Shown here piece after piece: positions 1 to 6,593 of a DNA stretch of 8,068 bases (within the stretch, counting starts at the first letter, position 1; each line of letters opens with the position of its first letter). The stretch comes from Gammaproteobacteria bacterium (lineage in GTDB: Bacteria > Pseudomonadota > Gammaproteobacteria > Eutrophobiales > Eutrophobiaceae), in assembly GCA_015661095.1 (NCBI GenBank), contig JACVQI010000083.1, positions 1 to 8,068 of the forward strand. The letters are read 5' to 3'. The notes beneath the pieces are model-generated. The model made no database searches. It saw only the letters and a list, made by a program, of their open reading frames with translations, and had not been told where the DNA came from. The position numbers were made by a program, and so were the translations under genes.

Positions 1-2
1 CT

Positions 3-146
3 GCCGATCTGGCGTCATTCGATCCGGCGGCTTCCGAATGGCTAGCTGATGCCGGGATCTACACCATCAATCTCGGCGCCTCATCGGCGGATATCCGGTT
101 ATCGAAACAATTTCAGAACCCGGAGTTGATACGAATCAAACCTTAA
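3..146 (+). CDS. GH3 beta-glucosidase, C-terminal end (partial)
   Basis: The frame enters from the left edge and stops at TAA 144-146, giving 47 visible residues. They read as the end of the fibronectin-type-III-like domain that closes many GH3 beta-glucosidases and beta-xylosidases: a Leu-Ala-Ser-Phe-Asp stretch, then S-E-W-L-A-D-A-G-I-Y-T-I, then L-G-A-S-S-A-D-I-R. The W-x-x-x-x-G-x-Y plus G-x-S-S-x-D-I-R pattern is characteristic of this domain. Family members hydrolyse terminal beta-linked glucosyl or xylosyl units from oligosaccharides and are often periplasmic; the catalytic domain lies outside the window, so substrate cannot be judged. Only 23 bases separate the stop from the left repeat of the transposase element. 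The esterase remnant beyond that element suggests an original polysaccharide-degradation cluster. Confidence 0.8.
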   Translation, partial: ADLASFDPAASEWLADAGIYTINLGASSADIRLSKQFQNPELIRIKP

Positions 147-169
147 ATCCTGGCGGAAAAAACTAGATA

Positions 170-194
170 GTATTGAGGGTCAGAGTAACAATTC
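170..194. repeat. Left inverted repeat of RAYT element
   Basis: This 25-nt sequence has the core GGGTCAGAGTAACAATTC. Its exact reverse complement occurs at 929-953 and again at 970-994. It lies 23 bases after the GH3 stop and 53 bases before the transposase start. It has no strong internal palindrome, so it is not a classical REP hairpin by itself; the two opposed copies could pair with each other in single-stranded DNA. Confidence 0.85.
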
Positions 195-247
195 GGGATA
201 TTTTTTGTAACATGTAGTGAATTTAAATAACGGTCAAGGAGGAGCGT

Positions 248-943
248 ATGCCCCGATTACCCAGGCTGAACGCCATTGGACTTCCCCAACACATCATTCA
301 ACGGGGAAATAACCGTCAAGTATGTTTCAGTACGGACGAGGATAGGGCGGCTTATGCCACCTGGCTGCTGGATTACGCCAGAAAATTCGCAGTCCATATC
401 CATGCCTGGGTATTCATGACGAACCATGTTCATTTATTGGTGACACCCTGGCAGGGAAACGCTGTCTCCCGGATGATGCAGTCCTTGGGCCGGTATTATG
501 TGCGTTATTACAATAAGGCCTATCGACGTAGCGGTACCCTGTGGGAAGGGCGTTTCAAATCGTGTCTGGTGGAATCGACGGAGTATTTGTTACAGTGTTA
601 CCGGTATATTGAACTCAATCCGGTGCGGGCTGGCATGGTGGAAGATCCTTCCGAATATGTATGGTCGAGTTATCGTTGTAACGGACTGGGGATACAGTCG
701 AAATTAATCACGCCGCATGAGACCTATTTACAATTGGGAAAAACGAAAGATGAACGACTGGAAAATTACCGGGAGTTATTTCGCTATCAACTGGACGGTC
801 ACATCGTCAAAGAGATCCGAGAGAGTGTGAACAAAGGGATGGTGTTTGGTAGCGAGCGATTCAAAGTTGAAATTGAATCTAATTTAAAGCGTCGCGTTCG
901 CTCGGAAAAACCTGGTCGTAAATCAAAGGAATTGTTACTCTGA
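248..943 (+). CDS. REP-associated tyrosine transposase (RAYT, Y1_Tnp family)
   Basis: This 231-residue protein belongs to the HUH-endonuclease Y1 transposase family that cuts and joins single-stranded DNA at REP-like sequences. Visible hallmarks are the N-terminal G-L-P-Q-H-I-I-Q-R-G-N-N strand (about 11-22), the metal-binding HUH motif in M-T-N-H-V-H-L-L-V (His60, His62), and an R-Y-Y-V-R-Y-Y-N helix (82-89) carrying the candidate catalytic tyrosine. A G-T-L-W-E-G-R-F motif (96-103) and the C-Y-R-Y-I-E-L-N-P-V-R-A-G-M block (117-130) follow. The basic C-terminal tail is usual for RAYTs. An AGGAGG ribosome site (237-242) lies 5 nt before the ATG. Length and motifs look complete, so it is probably functional. 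The last four codons (E-L-L-L) and the TGA stop are encoded by the right repeat itself. No convincing promoter is visible upstream. Confidence 0.93.
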   Translation: MPRLPRLNAIGLPQHIIQRGNNRQVCFSTDEDRAAYATWLLDYARKFAVHIHAWVFMTNHVHLLVTPWQGNAVSRMMQSLGRYYVRYYNKAYRRSGTLWEGRFKSCLVESTEYLLQCYRYIELNPVRAGMVEDPSEYVWSSYRCNGLGIQSKLITPHETYLQLGKTKDERLENYRELFRYQLDGHIVKEIRESVNKGMVFGSERFKVEIESNLKRRVRSEKPGRKSKELLL

Positions 944-1006
944 CCCTCAATACAACCCTCAATACAAAGGAATTGTTACTCTGACCCTCAATACACTACT
1001 CAATAC
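925..1006. repeat. 41-bp imperfect tandem duplication at right end
   Basis: Two adjacent 41-bp units, 925-965 and 966-1006, are identical except for three bases near their 3' ends (38 of 41). Each contains the 25-nt repeat core (929-953 and 970-994), which is the reverse complement of the left repeat at 170-194. The nine bases CTCAATACA occur four times (starts at 946, 958, 987, 999), giving a 12, 29, 12 bp spacing. This shows a nested duplication of 12-bp and 41-bp units. The first unit contains the transposase stop codon. Confidence 0.9.
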
Positions 1007-1012
1007 ACTACT
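987..1012. repeat. 12-bp tandem repeat next to esterase remnant
   Basis: CTCAATACACTA is present twice without interruption (987-998 and 999-1010), followed by CT, the first two bases of a third unit. It sits at the junction between the element and the esterase remnant and overlaps the end of the 41-bp duplication. A related pair, CCCTCAATACAA, is found at 944-955 and 956-967. Slippage during replication or repair at the insertion end is a reasonable origin. Confidence 0.8.
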
Positions 1013-1013
1013 G

Positions 1014-1487
1014 CCCGCCACGGACGATTTCATCCTGGATTTTATGCAGGACATCATGCCGTTGGTGGAGAAGAATTACCGGATTCACAATAACCGGAAA
1101 AACCGTGCCATCGCCGGCTTATCCATGGGGGGCGGCCATTCGTTGAATATTGCCATTCCCAACCTGGAGCAGTTCGCTTATATCGGCGTCTATAGCTCCG
1201 GCATCTTCGGGATCACGGGAGCGGGTCCGGGGGCTCCGGCCAATCCCGGTGAACCGTGGGAAGTTCAACACCAGGAAAATCTCGACAACGCCAGACTTAA
1301 ACAGAGCCTGAAGTTATTCTGGTTCGTGACCGGTAAGGATGATTTTCTCATCGAAACCACTCGCGCCACAGTGGCGATGTTCCGGAAACACAATTTCGAT
1401 GTCACTTACAACGAATCAGACGGTGGTCACACCTGGATCAACTGGCGTAATTATCTGTACGAATTCGCCCCGCTACTGTTTCAATAA
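1014..1487 (+). pseudogene. CE1/feruloyl-esterase-like hydrolase, 5'-truncated
   Basis: The reading frame encodes the C-terminal half of an alpha/beta-hydrolase esterase of the XynZ/feruloyl esterase (esterase D-like, CE1) type. Family similarity starts at about 1014 (A-T-D-D-F-I-L-D-F). It includes D-I-M-P-L-V-E-K-N-Y-R, the nucleophile elbow A-G-L-S-M-G-G, the acid in T-G-K-D-D-F and the histidine in D-G-G-H-T-W. Counting from the only ATG (1044), these are Ser27, Asp100 and His129. Full-length relatives carry roughly another 100-200 residues upstream, with the first strands, the oxyanion-hole region and usually a signal peptide; these are absent. No good ribosome site precedes the ATG, and the frame runs back through the element repeats to a stop at 885-887 without an ATG. 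The fragment is therefore probably a non-functional remnant. In this family the intact enzyme removes feruloyl or acetyl groups from hemicellulose, which fits the GH3 neighbour. Confidence 0.78.
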
Positions 1488-1503
1488 ATCAGATAACTGC
1501 CGG

Positions 1504-1532
1504 CCGCTGCTACCATTGCCAACTTGCAGCGG
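1504..1532. terminator. Possible hairpin between convergent genes
   Basis: CCGCTGC (1504-1510) and GCAGCGG (1526-1532) form a 7-bp stem around a 15-nt loop in the 60-bp gap between the esterase remnant and the convergent MDR gene. No T-tract follows on either strand, so a Rho-independent terminator is not proven. Position between converging genes is the main support. Confidence 0.3.
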
Positions 1533-1547
1533 TCCAGCCGTGCCCTA

Positions 1548-2660
1548 TTAGCTGCCTACTTTAATGACTATTTTGCCGATGAAACCTGATTCTTCCATAT
1601 ACTTCAGTGCCGCCGGGGCTTCCGCGAAAGGAAAGACCCGATCGATGACCGGTTTGATTTTATGTTTGTCGATGAAGACGTTCATTGCCTCGAAATCCGC
1701 TTTGGAACCAACGTAGATGCCGCTGGCGGAGGCTCCACGGCCCATCAAGCCCAAGGCTGGCAGATTGCCACCGAATCCGGACAGACCACCGATCAGGGCG
1801 ATATGACCACCGAAGGCGATGCTGGCAGCAGCCTTGCCTATGGTGTCTTGACCGCCAACCTCGAGTACATGATCGACGCCGGCATTATTGGTTAGCGTCA
1901 TGACTTCCTTCTCCCAGTCCGGTTTGGTCTTGTAATTGATCGTACCGACAGCGCCTAATTCCCGCGTCTTCGCCAATTTGTCGTCGCTGGAACTGGTGAT
2001 GATGGGTTTGGCGCCGGCCGCAGCAGCGAACTGCAGACCAAAGATGGAAACGCCGCCCGTGCCTTCCAGCAACACATATTCACCTGCTTGCAGGTGTGCC
2101 GCCTTGAACAACGCGTTCCAGGCCGTCACGCCCGCGCAGGGCAGGGTGGACGCTTCTTCATAGGTGAGATGATCCGGTATCCGGACCAGGCTGTCCTCGG
2201 TTGCCACCACCATCTCCGCCAGCATGCCGCTGACCGAGCCGCCACGAGCGGATGCTAATGCGGCCGGACTGAACTTGCCATCCCGCCACAGTGCGAAGAA
2301 AGTGCCGGCGACACGATCACCTACCTTGAATGCCTGCACATCCTTGCCGACGGCGATTACCTCGCCGGCGCCATCGGACAACGGCACATTGCCGCTGGCA
2401 TCACCGCCGGGATAGGATCCCTGCAAGACAAAGACATCACGCCGGTTCAGCGAGGCGGCATGGACCTTGACCAGGATCTGTCCGGCAGTTATGGCAGGGA
2501 CCGGTACGGTGGCGAGTTGCAGCACATAACCGGAATCCTTTTTGACCAACTGATACTGCTGCATCGTATCCGCGCCGATGGCCAAACTGGCGTAGAGTGA
2601 GAATAGTGCGAGTAAGAATGTATGCGGTAGACGATGGTGCTTGTGGGTAGAGATGGTCAT
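1548..2660 (-). CDS. MDR-family zinc-less alcohol dehydrogenase/quinone oxidoreductase with signal peptide
   Basis: This 370-residue protein belongs to the medium-chain dehydrogenase/reductase superfamily and resembles the MDR7-like (cd08276-type) NAD(P)-dependent oxidoreductases. After the N-terminal GroES-like fold (about 35-160), the Rossmann domain shows E-G-T-G-G-V-S (199-205), then T-S-S-S-D-D-K-L (222-229), G-V-D-H-V-L-E-V-G-G (261-270) and I-G-G-L-S-G (290-295). The usual first catalytic zinc ligand is replaced (N-R-R-D at 72-75), pointing to a zinc-independent enzyme; the substrate is unknown. The start at 2660 is chosen because AGGAGG (2667-2672) lies 6 nt upstream; an earlier in-frame ATG at 2753 would fall upstream of the promoter. 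The N-terminus is an apparent Sec signal: basic/His-rich residues 1-13, hydrophobic 14-29, A-I-G-A at about 27-30. Export is odd for an NAD(P)H enzyme. Translation from the internal Met33 would give a cytosolic form, but I see no ribosome site for it. Confidence 0.88.
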   Translation of the reverse strand: MTISTHKHHRLPHTFLLALFSLYASLAIGADTMQQYQLVKKDSGYVLQLATVPVPAITAGQILVKVHAASLNRRDVFVLQGSYPGGDASGNVPLSDGAGEVIAVGKDVQAFKVGDRVAGTFFALWRDGKFSPAALASARGGSVSGMLAEMVVATEDSLVRIPDHLTYEEASTLPCAGVTAWNALFKAAHLQAGEYVLLEGTGGVSIFGLQFAAAAGAKPIITSSSDDKLAKTRELGAVGTINYKTKPDWEKEVMTLTNNAGVDHVLEVGGQDTIGKAAASIAFGGHIALIGGLSGFGGNLPALGLMGRGASASGIYVGSKADFEAMNVFIDKHKIKPVIDRVFPFAEAPAALKYMEESGFIGKIVIKVGS

Positions 2661-2666
2661 GCTGTT

Positions 2667-2717
2667 CCTCCTGTCTGGCTCAGCCGGTTTGGATTTGTTG
2701 TTGCGGACATTATAACA
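2667..2717 (-). promoter_or_regulatory. Extended -10 promoter and ribosome site of the MDR gene
   Basis: Read on the minus strand, TGTTATAAT (2717 down to 2709) is a perfect sigma70 -10 hexamer with the TG of an extended -10 motif. No good -35 is visible, which is common for extended -10 promoters. The predicted start of transcription near 2702 gives a leader of about 40 nt containing the AGGAGG ribosome site (2667-2672). Confidence 0.55.
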
Positions 2718-2789
2718 TGTGTAAAGATTGGCCGAGACAGTACCATAAACCATTTCTTGTACTGAACTGTTAACCTGGGGGTAATTTTC

Positions 2790-4775
2790 ATGTCTGTCTG
2801 TTTACGATACCGCGGTACTGGCAGTCTGTTGCTGGCCGTGGCGGTGGTCTGGAATTCTGCGCCGGCTGCCGAACAACACCGGTTAAATGGCAATAATCTG
2901 GTGCTGGAGGATATACCGGCAATCCCTCCGCAACTGGTACTGGATCTGAATCGGTATCAGAATGTCCGCTCTGCCTTTTTGCAAGGCTGGTCACATGCTG
3001 GCGACAGCATCTATATTACCACGCGCTTCGCGGATGTGACGCAGTTGCACCGCGTCGACCAGGCGGCTGGCGCCCGCCGGCAACTGACTTTTTTTAAGGA
3101 GCCGATCCGCGAAGTGCGCGTGAACCCTGCGTCTGCCTCGCTGGCATTTACCATGGACACCGGCGGCAGTGAATTTACCCAGATCTATCTGCTGGATAAT
3201 CAGACGGGTGAACACCGGCTGATCTCGGATGGCAAGTCGCGCAACGACACATTGTTATGGAGCAGGGACGGCGTACAACTGGCTTATCAGAGCACGCGCA
3301 GGAACGGCGCCGCGAATGATATCTGGATTGCCTCCTTCTCTGAAGATGGGACGGCGGCGCATGCCATGGTAACCGCGGCGCCTGACGGGGCCTCATGGTA
3401 TCCGCGGGCCTTTTCCGCCGCGGGCGATAAGTTGCTGGTGGGACAATATATTTCATCGACCCATGCTCTGGTCCATCTGCAAGACCTGCGCAGCGGCGAC
3501 TTGCGGCTGCTGGCTGGCGACCACACCATGGAGTCGAGTAATTATCCGGTGGATTACAATCAGCGCGGGGATGGCGTTTTTCTGATCACCGATCGCTACG
3601 GTGATTTTACCGAACTGGTTTATCTGGATATTGATAGTGGCAGAGAAACCAGAATCACCGCAGACATCCACTGGGATGTGGAACTGGCCGTCGTCAGTAA
3701 TGACAAAAAACGCGCGGCTTTTGCAGTAAATGAAGCTGGCGTTTCCCGCCTGTATCTGCTGGATCCGGAGACCTTGCGTTATACATTGCTACCGGATCTT
3801 CCGTCCGGGGTAATCGGCGATCTGGCTTTTAACGCTGCCGGCAACAAACTGGCCTTGTCGTTATCGACGCCGATAGCCCCGGCGGATGTCTATGTTCTGA
3901 CTCTGGTCACGGTTCCGACTGAATCGCAGGGCTACCAGCGCTGGACCTATAGTGAAGTTGGAGGTCTCAATCCGGCAACATTCCGCGCGCCGGAACTGAT
4001 CCATTATCCCGGTTTCGATACGACGGGTGACAAACAGCGGGAAATCCCGGCCTTCATTTACCGGCCGGCGGGGACAGGGCCCTTTCCCGTTATCATTACC
4101 ATTCATGGCGGACCGGAATCGCAGTATCGTCCCGATTTCAGCAGTAATGTACAGCTCTGGTTGAGCAAGCTGGGCGCGGCGGTCATCGCGCCCAATGTCC
4201 GCGGCTCCAGCGGTTACGGCAAGCAGTATCTGGCGCTCGATAATGCTTATCAACGCGAGGATTCCGTGCGCGACATCGGCGCCCTGCTGGACTGGATCGG
4301 CACGCAACCGGATCTGGATGCGAAGCGCGTCGCGGTGCATGGCGGTAGTTACGGTGGATACATGGTGCTGGCCAGTGCCGTCCATTACAGTGAACGTCTG
4401 CGGGCAGCGGTCGATATCGTCGGGATTTCCAATTTTGTCACCTTCCTGGAAAACACCCAGGATTACCGCCGCGATTTACGCCGGGTCGAATATGGTGATG
4501 AACGGGACCCAGCGATGCGTGCGTATCTGGACAATATCAGTCCGAGTAACCAGGTCGAGAAAATAAACATTCCGCTGCTGGTCATCCAGGGTCAGAATGA
4601 TCCACGGGTGCCGGTGACCGAATCCGAGCAAATAGTGAGCGCCCTGCGTACCCGGGGCAACCAGGTCTGGTACATGAATGCCTTGAATGAAGGACATGGT
4701 TACGCCAAAAAGGAAAATAACAATATTGCCGGACAGGTTATATTTATGTTCTTACAGCAACATCTGTTGCAATAG
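2790..4775 (+). CDS. S9 (prolyl oligopeptidase) family serine peptidase, exported
   Basis: This 661-residue peptidase resembles bacterial dipeptidyl-peptidase/acylaminoacyl-peptidase members of family S9. Residues 1-27 form a Sec signal peptide (basic start, hydrophobic S-L-L-L-A-V-A-V-V, then S-A-P-A-A), so it acts in the periplasm or outside. Residues about 50-375 hold repeating blades of a beta-propeller (for example L-L-W-S-R-D-G and L-A-F-N-A-A-G-N-K-L), which limits access to short peptides. Residues about 400-661 form the alpha/beta-hydrolase domain. It has I-H-G-G-P (438-442), the nucleophile in H-G-G-S-Y-G-G-Y (Ser520), the acid in Q-G-Q-N-D-P-R-V-P (Asp604) and the histidine in N-E-G-H-G-Y (His636). 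Length and catalytic set are complete. The ribosome site is weak (GGGGGT at about 2777-2782, 7 nt before the ATG). Specificity between DPP-like and acylaminoacyl activity cannot be decided here. Its stop is 21 nt from the convergent phaC stop. Confidence 0.93.
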   Translation: MSVCLRYRGTGSLLLAVAVVWNSAPAAEQHRLNGNNLVLEDIPAIPPQLVLDLNRYQNVRSAFLQGWSHAGDSIYITTRFADVTQLHRVDQAAGARRQLTFFKEPIREVRVNPASASLAFTMDTGGSEFTQIYLLDNQTGEHRLISDGKSRNDTLLWSRDGVQLAYQSTRRNGAANDIWIASFSEDGTAAHAMVTAAPDGASWYPRAFSAAGDKLLVGQYISSTHALVHLQDLRSGDLRLLAGDHTMESSNYPVDYNQRGDGVFLITDRYGDFTELVYLDIDSGRETRITADIHWDVELAVVSNDKKRAAFAVNEAGVSRLYLLDPETLRYTLLPDLPSGVIGDLAFNAAGNKLALSLSTPIAPADVYVLTLVTVPTESQGYQRWTYSEVGGLNPATFRAPELIHYPGFDTTGDKQREIPAFIYRPAGTGPFPVIITIHGGPESQYRPDFSSNVQLWLSKLGAAVIAPNVRGSSGYGKQYLALDNAYQREDSVRDIGALLDWIGTQPDLDAKRVAVHGGSYGGYMVLASAVHYSERLRAAVDIVGISNFVTFLENTQDYRRDLRRVEYGDERDPAMRAYLDNISPSNQVEKINIPLLVIQGQNDPRVPVTESEQIVSALRTRGNQVWYMNALNEGHGYAKKENNNIAGQVIFMFLQQHLLQ

Positions 4776-4796
4776 ATACCACGGCCTGGAGGATTG

Positions 4797-6497
4797 TTAT
4801 TGTTCCAGCACGTAAGTACCCGGCGCCGCTGCAAGCCTGGGGTATTGCTTGTTGCCCAGGGCAGGCGGCCGGACTTTTTTACCACATTTCGGGCTTAGCC
4901 AGTTGCTCCAGTCCTGCCACCATGAACCCGGTATTTTCTCCGTAGTCTCGCGCCATTCATCCGCCGTCATGCTGCCGGTTACGTCGCTTACCCAGTAGCG
5001 GCGCTTGGGCGGGTCCACCGGAGGACTCAGTACCCCCAGGATATGGCCGGACGTGGCCAGCGCGAACCGTACCGGTCCTCGGACGAGTTGGCTGGTTTTG
5101 AAGGCGGATTTCCAGGGGGTGATATGGTCCTGTTCCGTGCCGACGATGTATAACGGCTCGGTGATCCTGGACAGATCGATCTTCCGGCCGGCCAGGGTAA
5201 CGGCGTTTTTCCGGGTTAATTTATTGTGGAGATAGAACTCGCGCAGGTAATAGGAATGCATTTTTAGCGGCAGGCGCGTGCTGTCCGTGTTCCAGAACAG
5301 CACGTCCCATTCCGGTATCGCCTCGCCATATAAATAATTATGCACCCAGTAATACCAGATCAGGCTGTTGGAACGCAGGGACCGGAAAGTCATAGCCATC
5401 GAGCCACCATCCAGATAACCGTTTTGGTCCATGCTTTTTTCCAGGTATTCGATACTGTGTTCATCGATGAATATACCCAGGTCGCCGACTTCCGCAAAAT
5501 CGACCAGCGAGGTGATCAGCGTGGCATGGGCGACCGGTAAATCGTTTTTATTCTTGCCGGCCTTCAGCCAGGCCAGAAATGCGGCCACCAGGGTCCCGCC
5601 GATACAATATCCCGTCAGATGAATGCGGTCGGTGTGACAGATGGCTTTAACCGCCTCCAGCGGTTCCAGAATTCCCTTCACCATATAATCCTCGAATGCG
5701 ACTTCGCGTTGCTCCGGCCCGGGATTTTTCCAGCTGCTGACGAATACCGTGAATCCCTGCCGGACGAGAAAATCGATCAGACTGTTTTTCCGGGAAAGAT
5801 CCAGGACGTAATATTTGTTGATCCAGGGGGCCATGATGACGATGGGTATTGCATGAACTTCCTGTGTTACCGCCTGGTACTGGATGATCTCGATTAATTC
5901 GTTGCGGAAAATAACCGCACCGGGCGTGGTGGCCAGATTCCGGCCGACCTGAAATTTGCTCTCGTCGACCATGCTGATCCCGCCCTTACTCAGATCGGTG
6001 ATGAAATTCTCCCAGCCTTTCACCAGGCTTTCGCCGTTGGATTGAAATGCGCGCGTCACCGCCACCGGATTGGTCCAGAAAAAATTGGTCGGGGCGATGG
6101 TATTGAGAATTTCCCGAACCCAGAAGGCGGACTTGTTTTTGGTTTTGTCCGGTATTGCCGGCGTGTGATAAATAGCATCAACGAGCCAATGTACATAGAG
6201 GAGATAGACTTCCTTGATGGTATCCAGGTAGGGGTTAGCGATCCAGGCCTGGTCCTGAAACCGTTCATCGTAAGTGTGCGGCGGCACCAGATCGGGGTGT
6301 TGAGTATAGCCAAGCAGCCTTTGCCAGATATTCAAGGCGGTGAGATCCGAACCCAGACGTGAGTATTCCTTGAACAGCTCGCCGGGATGACGGAGCCAGG
6401 CCTGCTGGACCTCCAGGGAGGAAGTCAGAAAACCGAACGGATCCACTGTCTTGCGCAAACTCGTGGTCAAGCTTTCGTAATTGGGATCGGTCCGCAT
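4797..6497 (-). CDS. phaC: Class I poly(3-hydroxyalkanoate) synthase
   Basis: PhaC polymerises (R)-3-hydroxyacyl-CoA, typically 3-hydroxybutyryl-CoA, into PHA storage granules in the cytoplasm. The 566-residue length fits class I synthases. The N-terminal domain includes N-P-Y-L-D-T-I-K-E-V-Y (88-98) and the conserved W-V-R-E-I-L-N-T-I-A-P-T-N-F block (126-139). The catalytic domain has the lipase-like box G-Y-C-I-G-G with nucleophile Cys298, the acid in E-Q-D-H-I-T-P-W (Asp457) and the base in S-G-H-I-L-G-V (His485). P-G-S-W-W-Q-D-W-S-N-W-L (523-534) is the typical class I C-terminal signature. The ATG at 6497 is preceded by AGGAAA (6502-6507) at 4 nt spacing. No phaA, phaB, phasin or phaE is next to it, so precursor supply is encoded elsewhere. 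It is divergent from the methyltransferase gene and convergent with the S9 peptidase gene. Confidence 0.96.
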   Translation of the reverse strand: MRTDPNYESLTTSLRKTVDPFGFLTSSLEVQQAWLRHPGELFKEYSRLGSDLTALNIWQRLLGYTQHPDLVPPHTYDERFQDQAWIANPYLDTIKEVYLLYVHWLVDAIYHTPAIPDKTKNKSAFWVREILNTIAPTNFFWTNPVAVTRAFQSNGESLVKGWENFITDLSKGGISMVDESKFQVGRNLATTPGAVIFRNELIEIIQYQAVTQEVHAIPIVIMAPWINKYYVLDLSRKNSLIDFLVRQGFTVFVSSWKNPGPEQREVAFEDYMVKGILEPLEAVKAICHTDRIHLTGYCIGGTLVAAFLAWLKAGKNKNDLPVAHATLITSLVDFAEVGDLGIFIDEHSIEYLEKSMDQNGYLDGGSMAMTFRSLRSNSLIWYYWVHNYLYGEAIPEWDVLFWNTDSTRLPLKMHSYYLREFYLHNKLTRKNAVTLAGRKIDLSRITEPLYIVGTEQDHITPWKSAFKTSQLVRGPVRFALATSGHILGVLSPPVDPPKRRYWVSDVTGSMTADEWRETTEKIPGSWWQDWSNWLSPKCGKKVRPPALGNKQYPRLAAAPGTYVLEQ

Positions 6498-6537
6498 ATC
6501 TTTTCCTATACTTAAATATAAGCACCGGGATGCGAAT

Positions 6538-6586
6538 TTAACAGCTCTATTTGCCAGAATGATAATTTATATCAAATACAGGAGGT
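6538..6586 (+). promoter_or_regulatory. Sigma70-like promoter and ribosome site of the methyltransferase gene
   Basis: TTAACA (6538-6543) and GATAAT (6561-6566) are separated by exactly 17 bp; each matches the sigma70 consensus at five of six positions. A start near 6573 would leave a leader of about 20 nt with AGGAGGT (6580-6586), 7 nt before the ATG. This lies in the 96-bp gap shared with phaC. On the opposite strand TATATT (6520 down to 6515) could be the -10 of phaC, but I see no good -35 for it. Confidence 0.5.
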
Positions 6587-6593
6587 AAACAGG

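Larger units (their letters stand above)
170..1010 (+). mobile_element. RAYT element with flanking inverted repeats
   Basis: The element is delimited here by an exact 25-nt inverted repeat pair (170-194 and 929-953) enclosing an intact REP-associated tyrosine transposase gene. On the right the repeat is duplicated in direct orientation (970-994) and followed by short tandem units ending near 1010. Established knowledge: RAYTs are domesticated relatives of IS200/IS605 Y1 transposases that usually sit between inverted REP-type sequences. The exact outer ends are uncertain because no target-site duplication was found. The right boundary is set where similarity to the esterase starts (about 1014). 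The GH3 gene ends 23 bases before the left repeat, and the gene to the right is truncated, so the insertion was probably accompanied by a deletion. Confidence 0.7.

Noticed and set aside
944..1010. Short repeats as a possible CRISPR array or iteron origin
   Set aside because: The units are 12 and 41 bp nested tandem duplications without unique spacers, lying at the end of a transposase element; neither CRISPR nor iteron structure fits.
2661..2753. Longer start (ATG at 2753) for the MDR gene
   Set aside because: It would place a 31-residue polar stretch before the signal peptide, lies upstream of the extended -10 promoter, and lacks the AGGAGG site found ahead of 2660.
3861..4385. 174-codon open frame on the minus strand inside the S9 peptidase gene
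   Set aside because: It is antisense to the catalytic domain of a strongly conserved gene, has no recognisable motifs, and is explained by the codon composition of the opposite strand.
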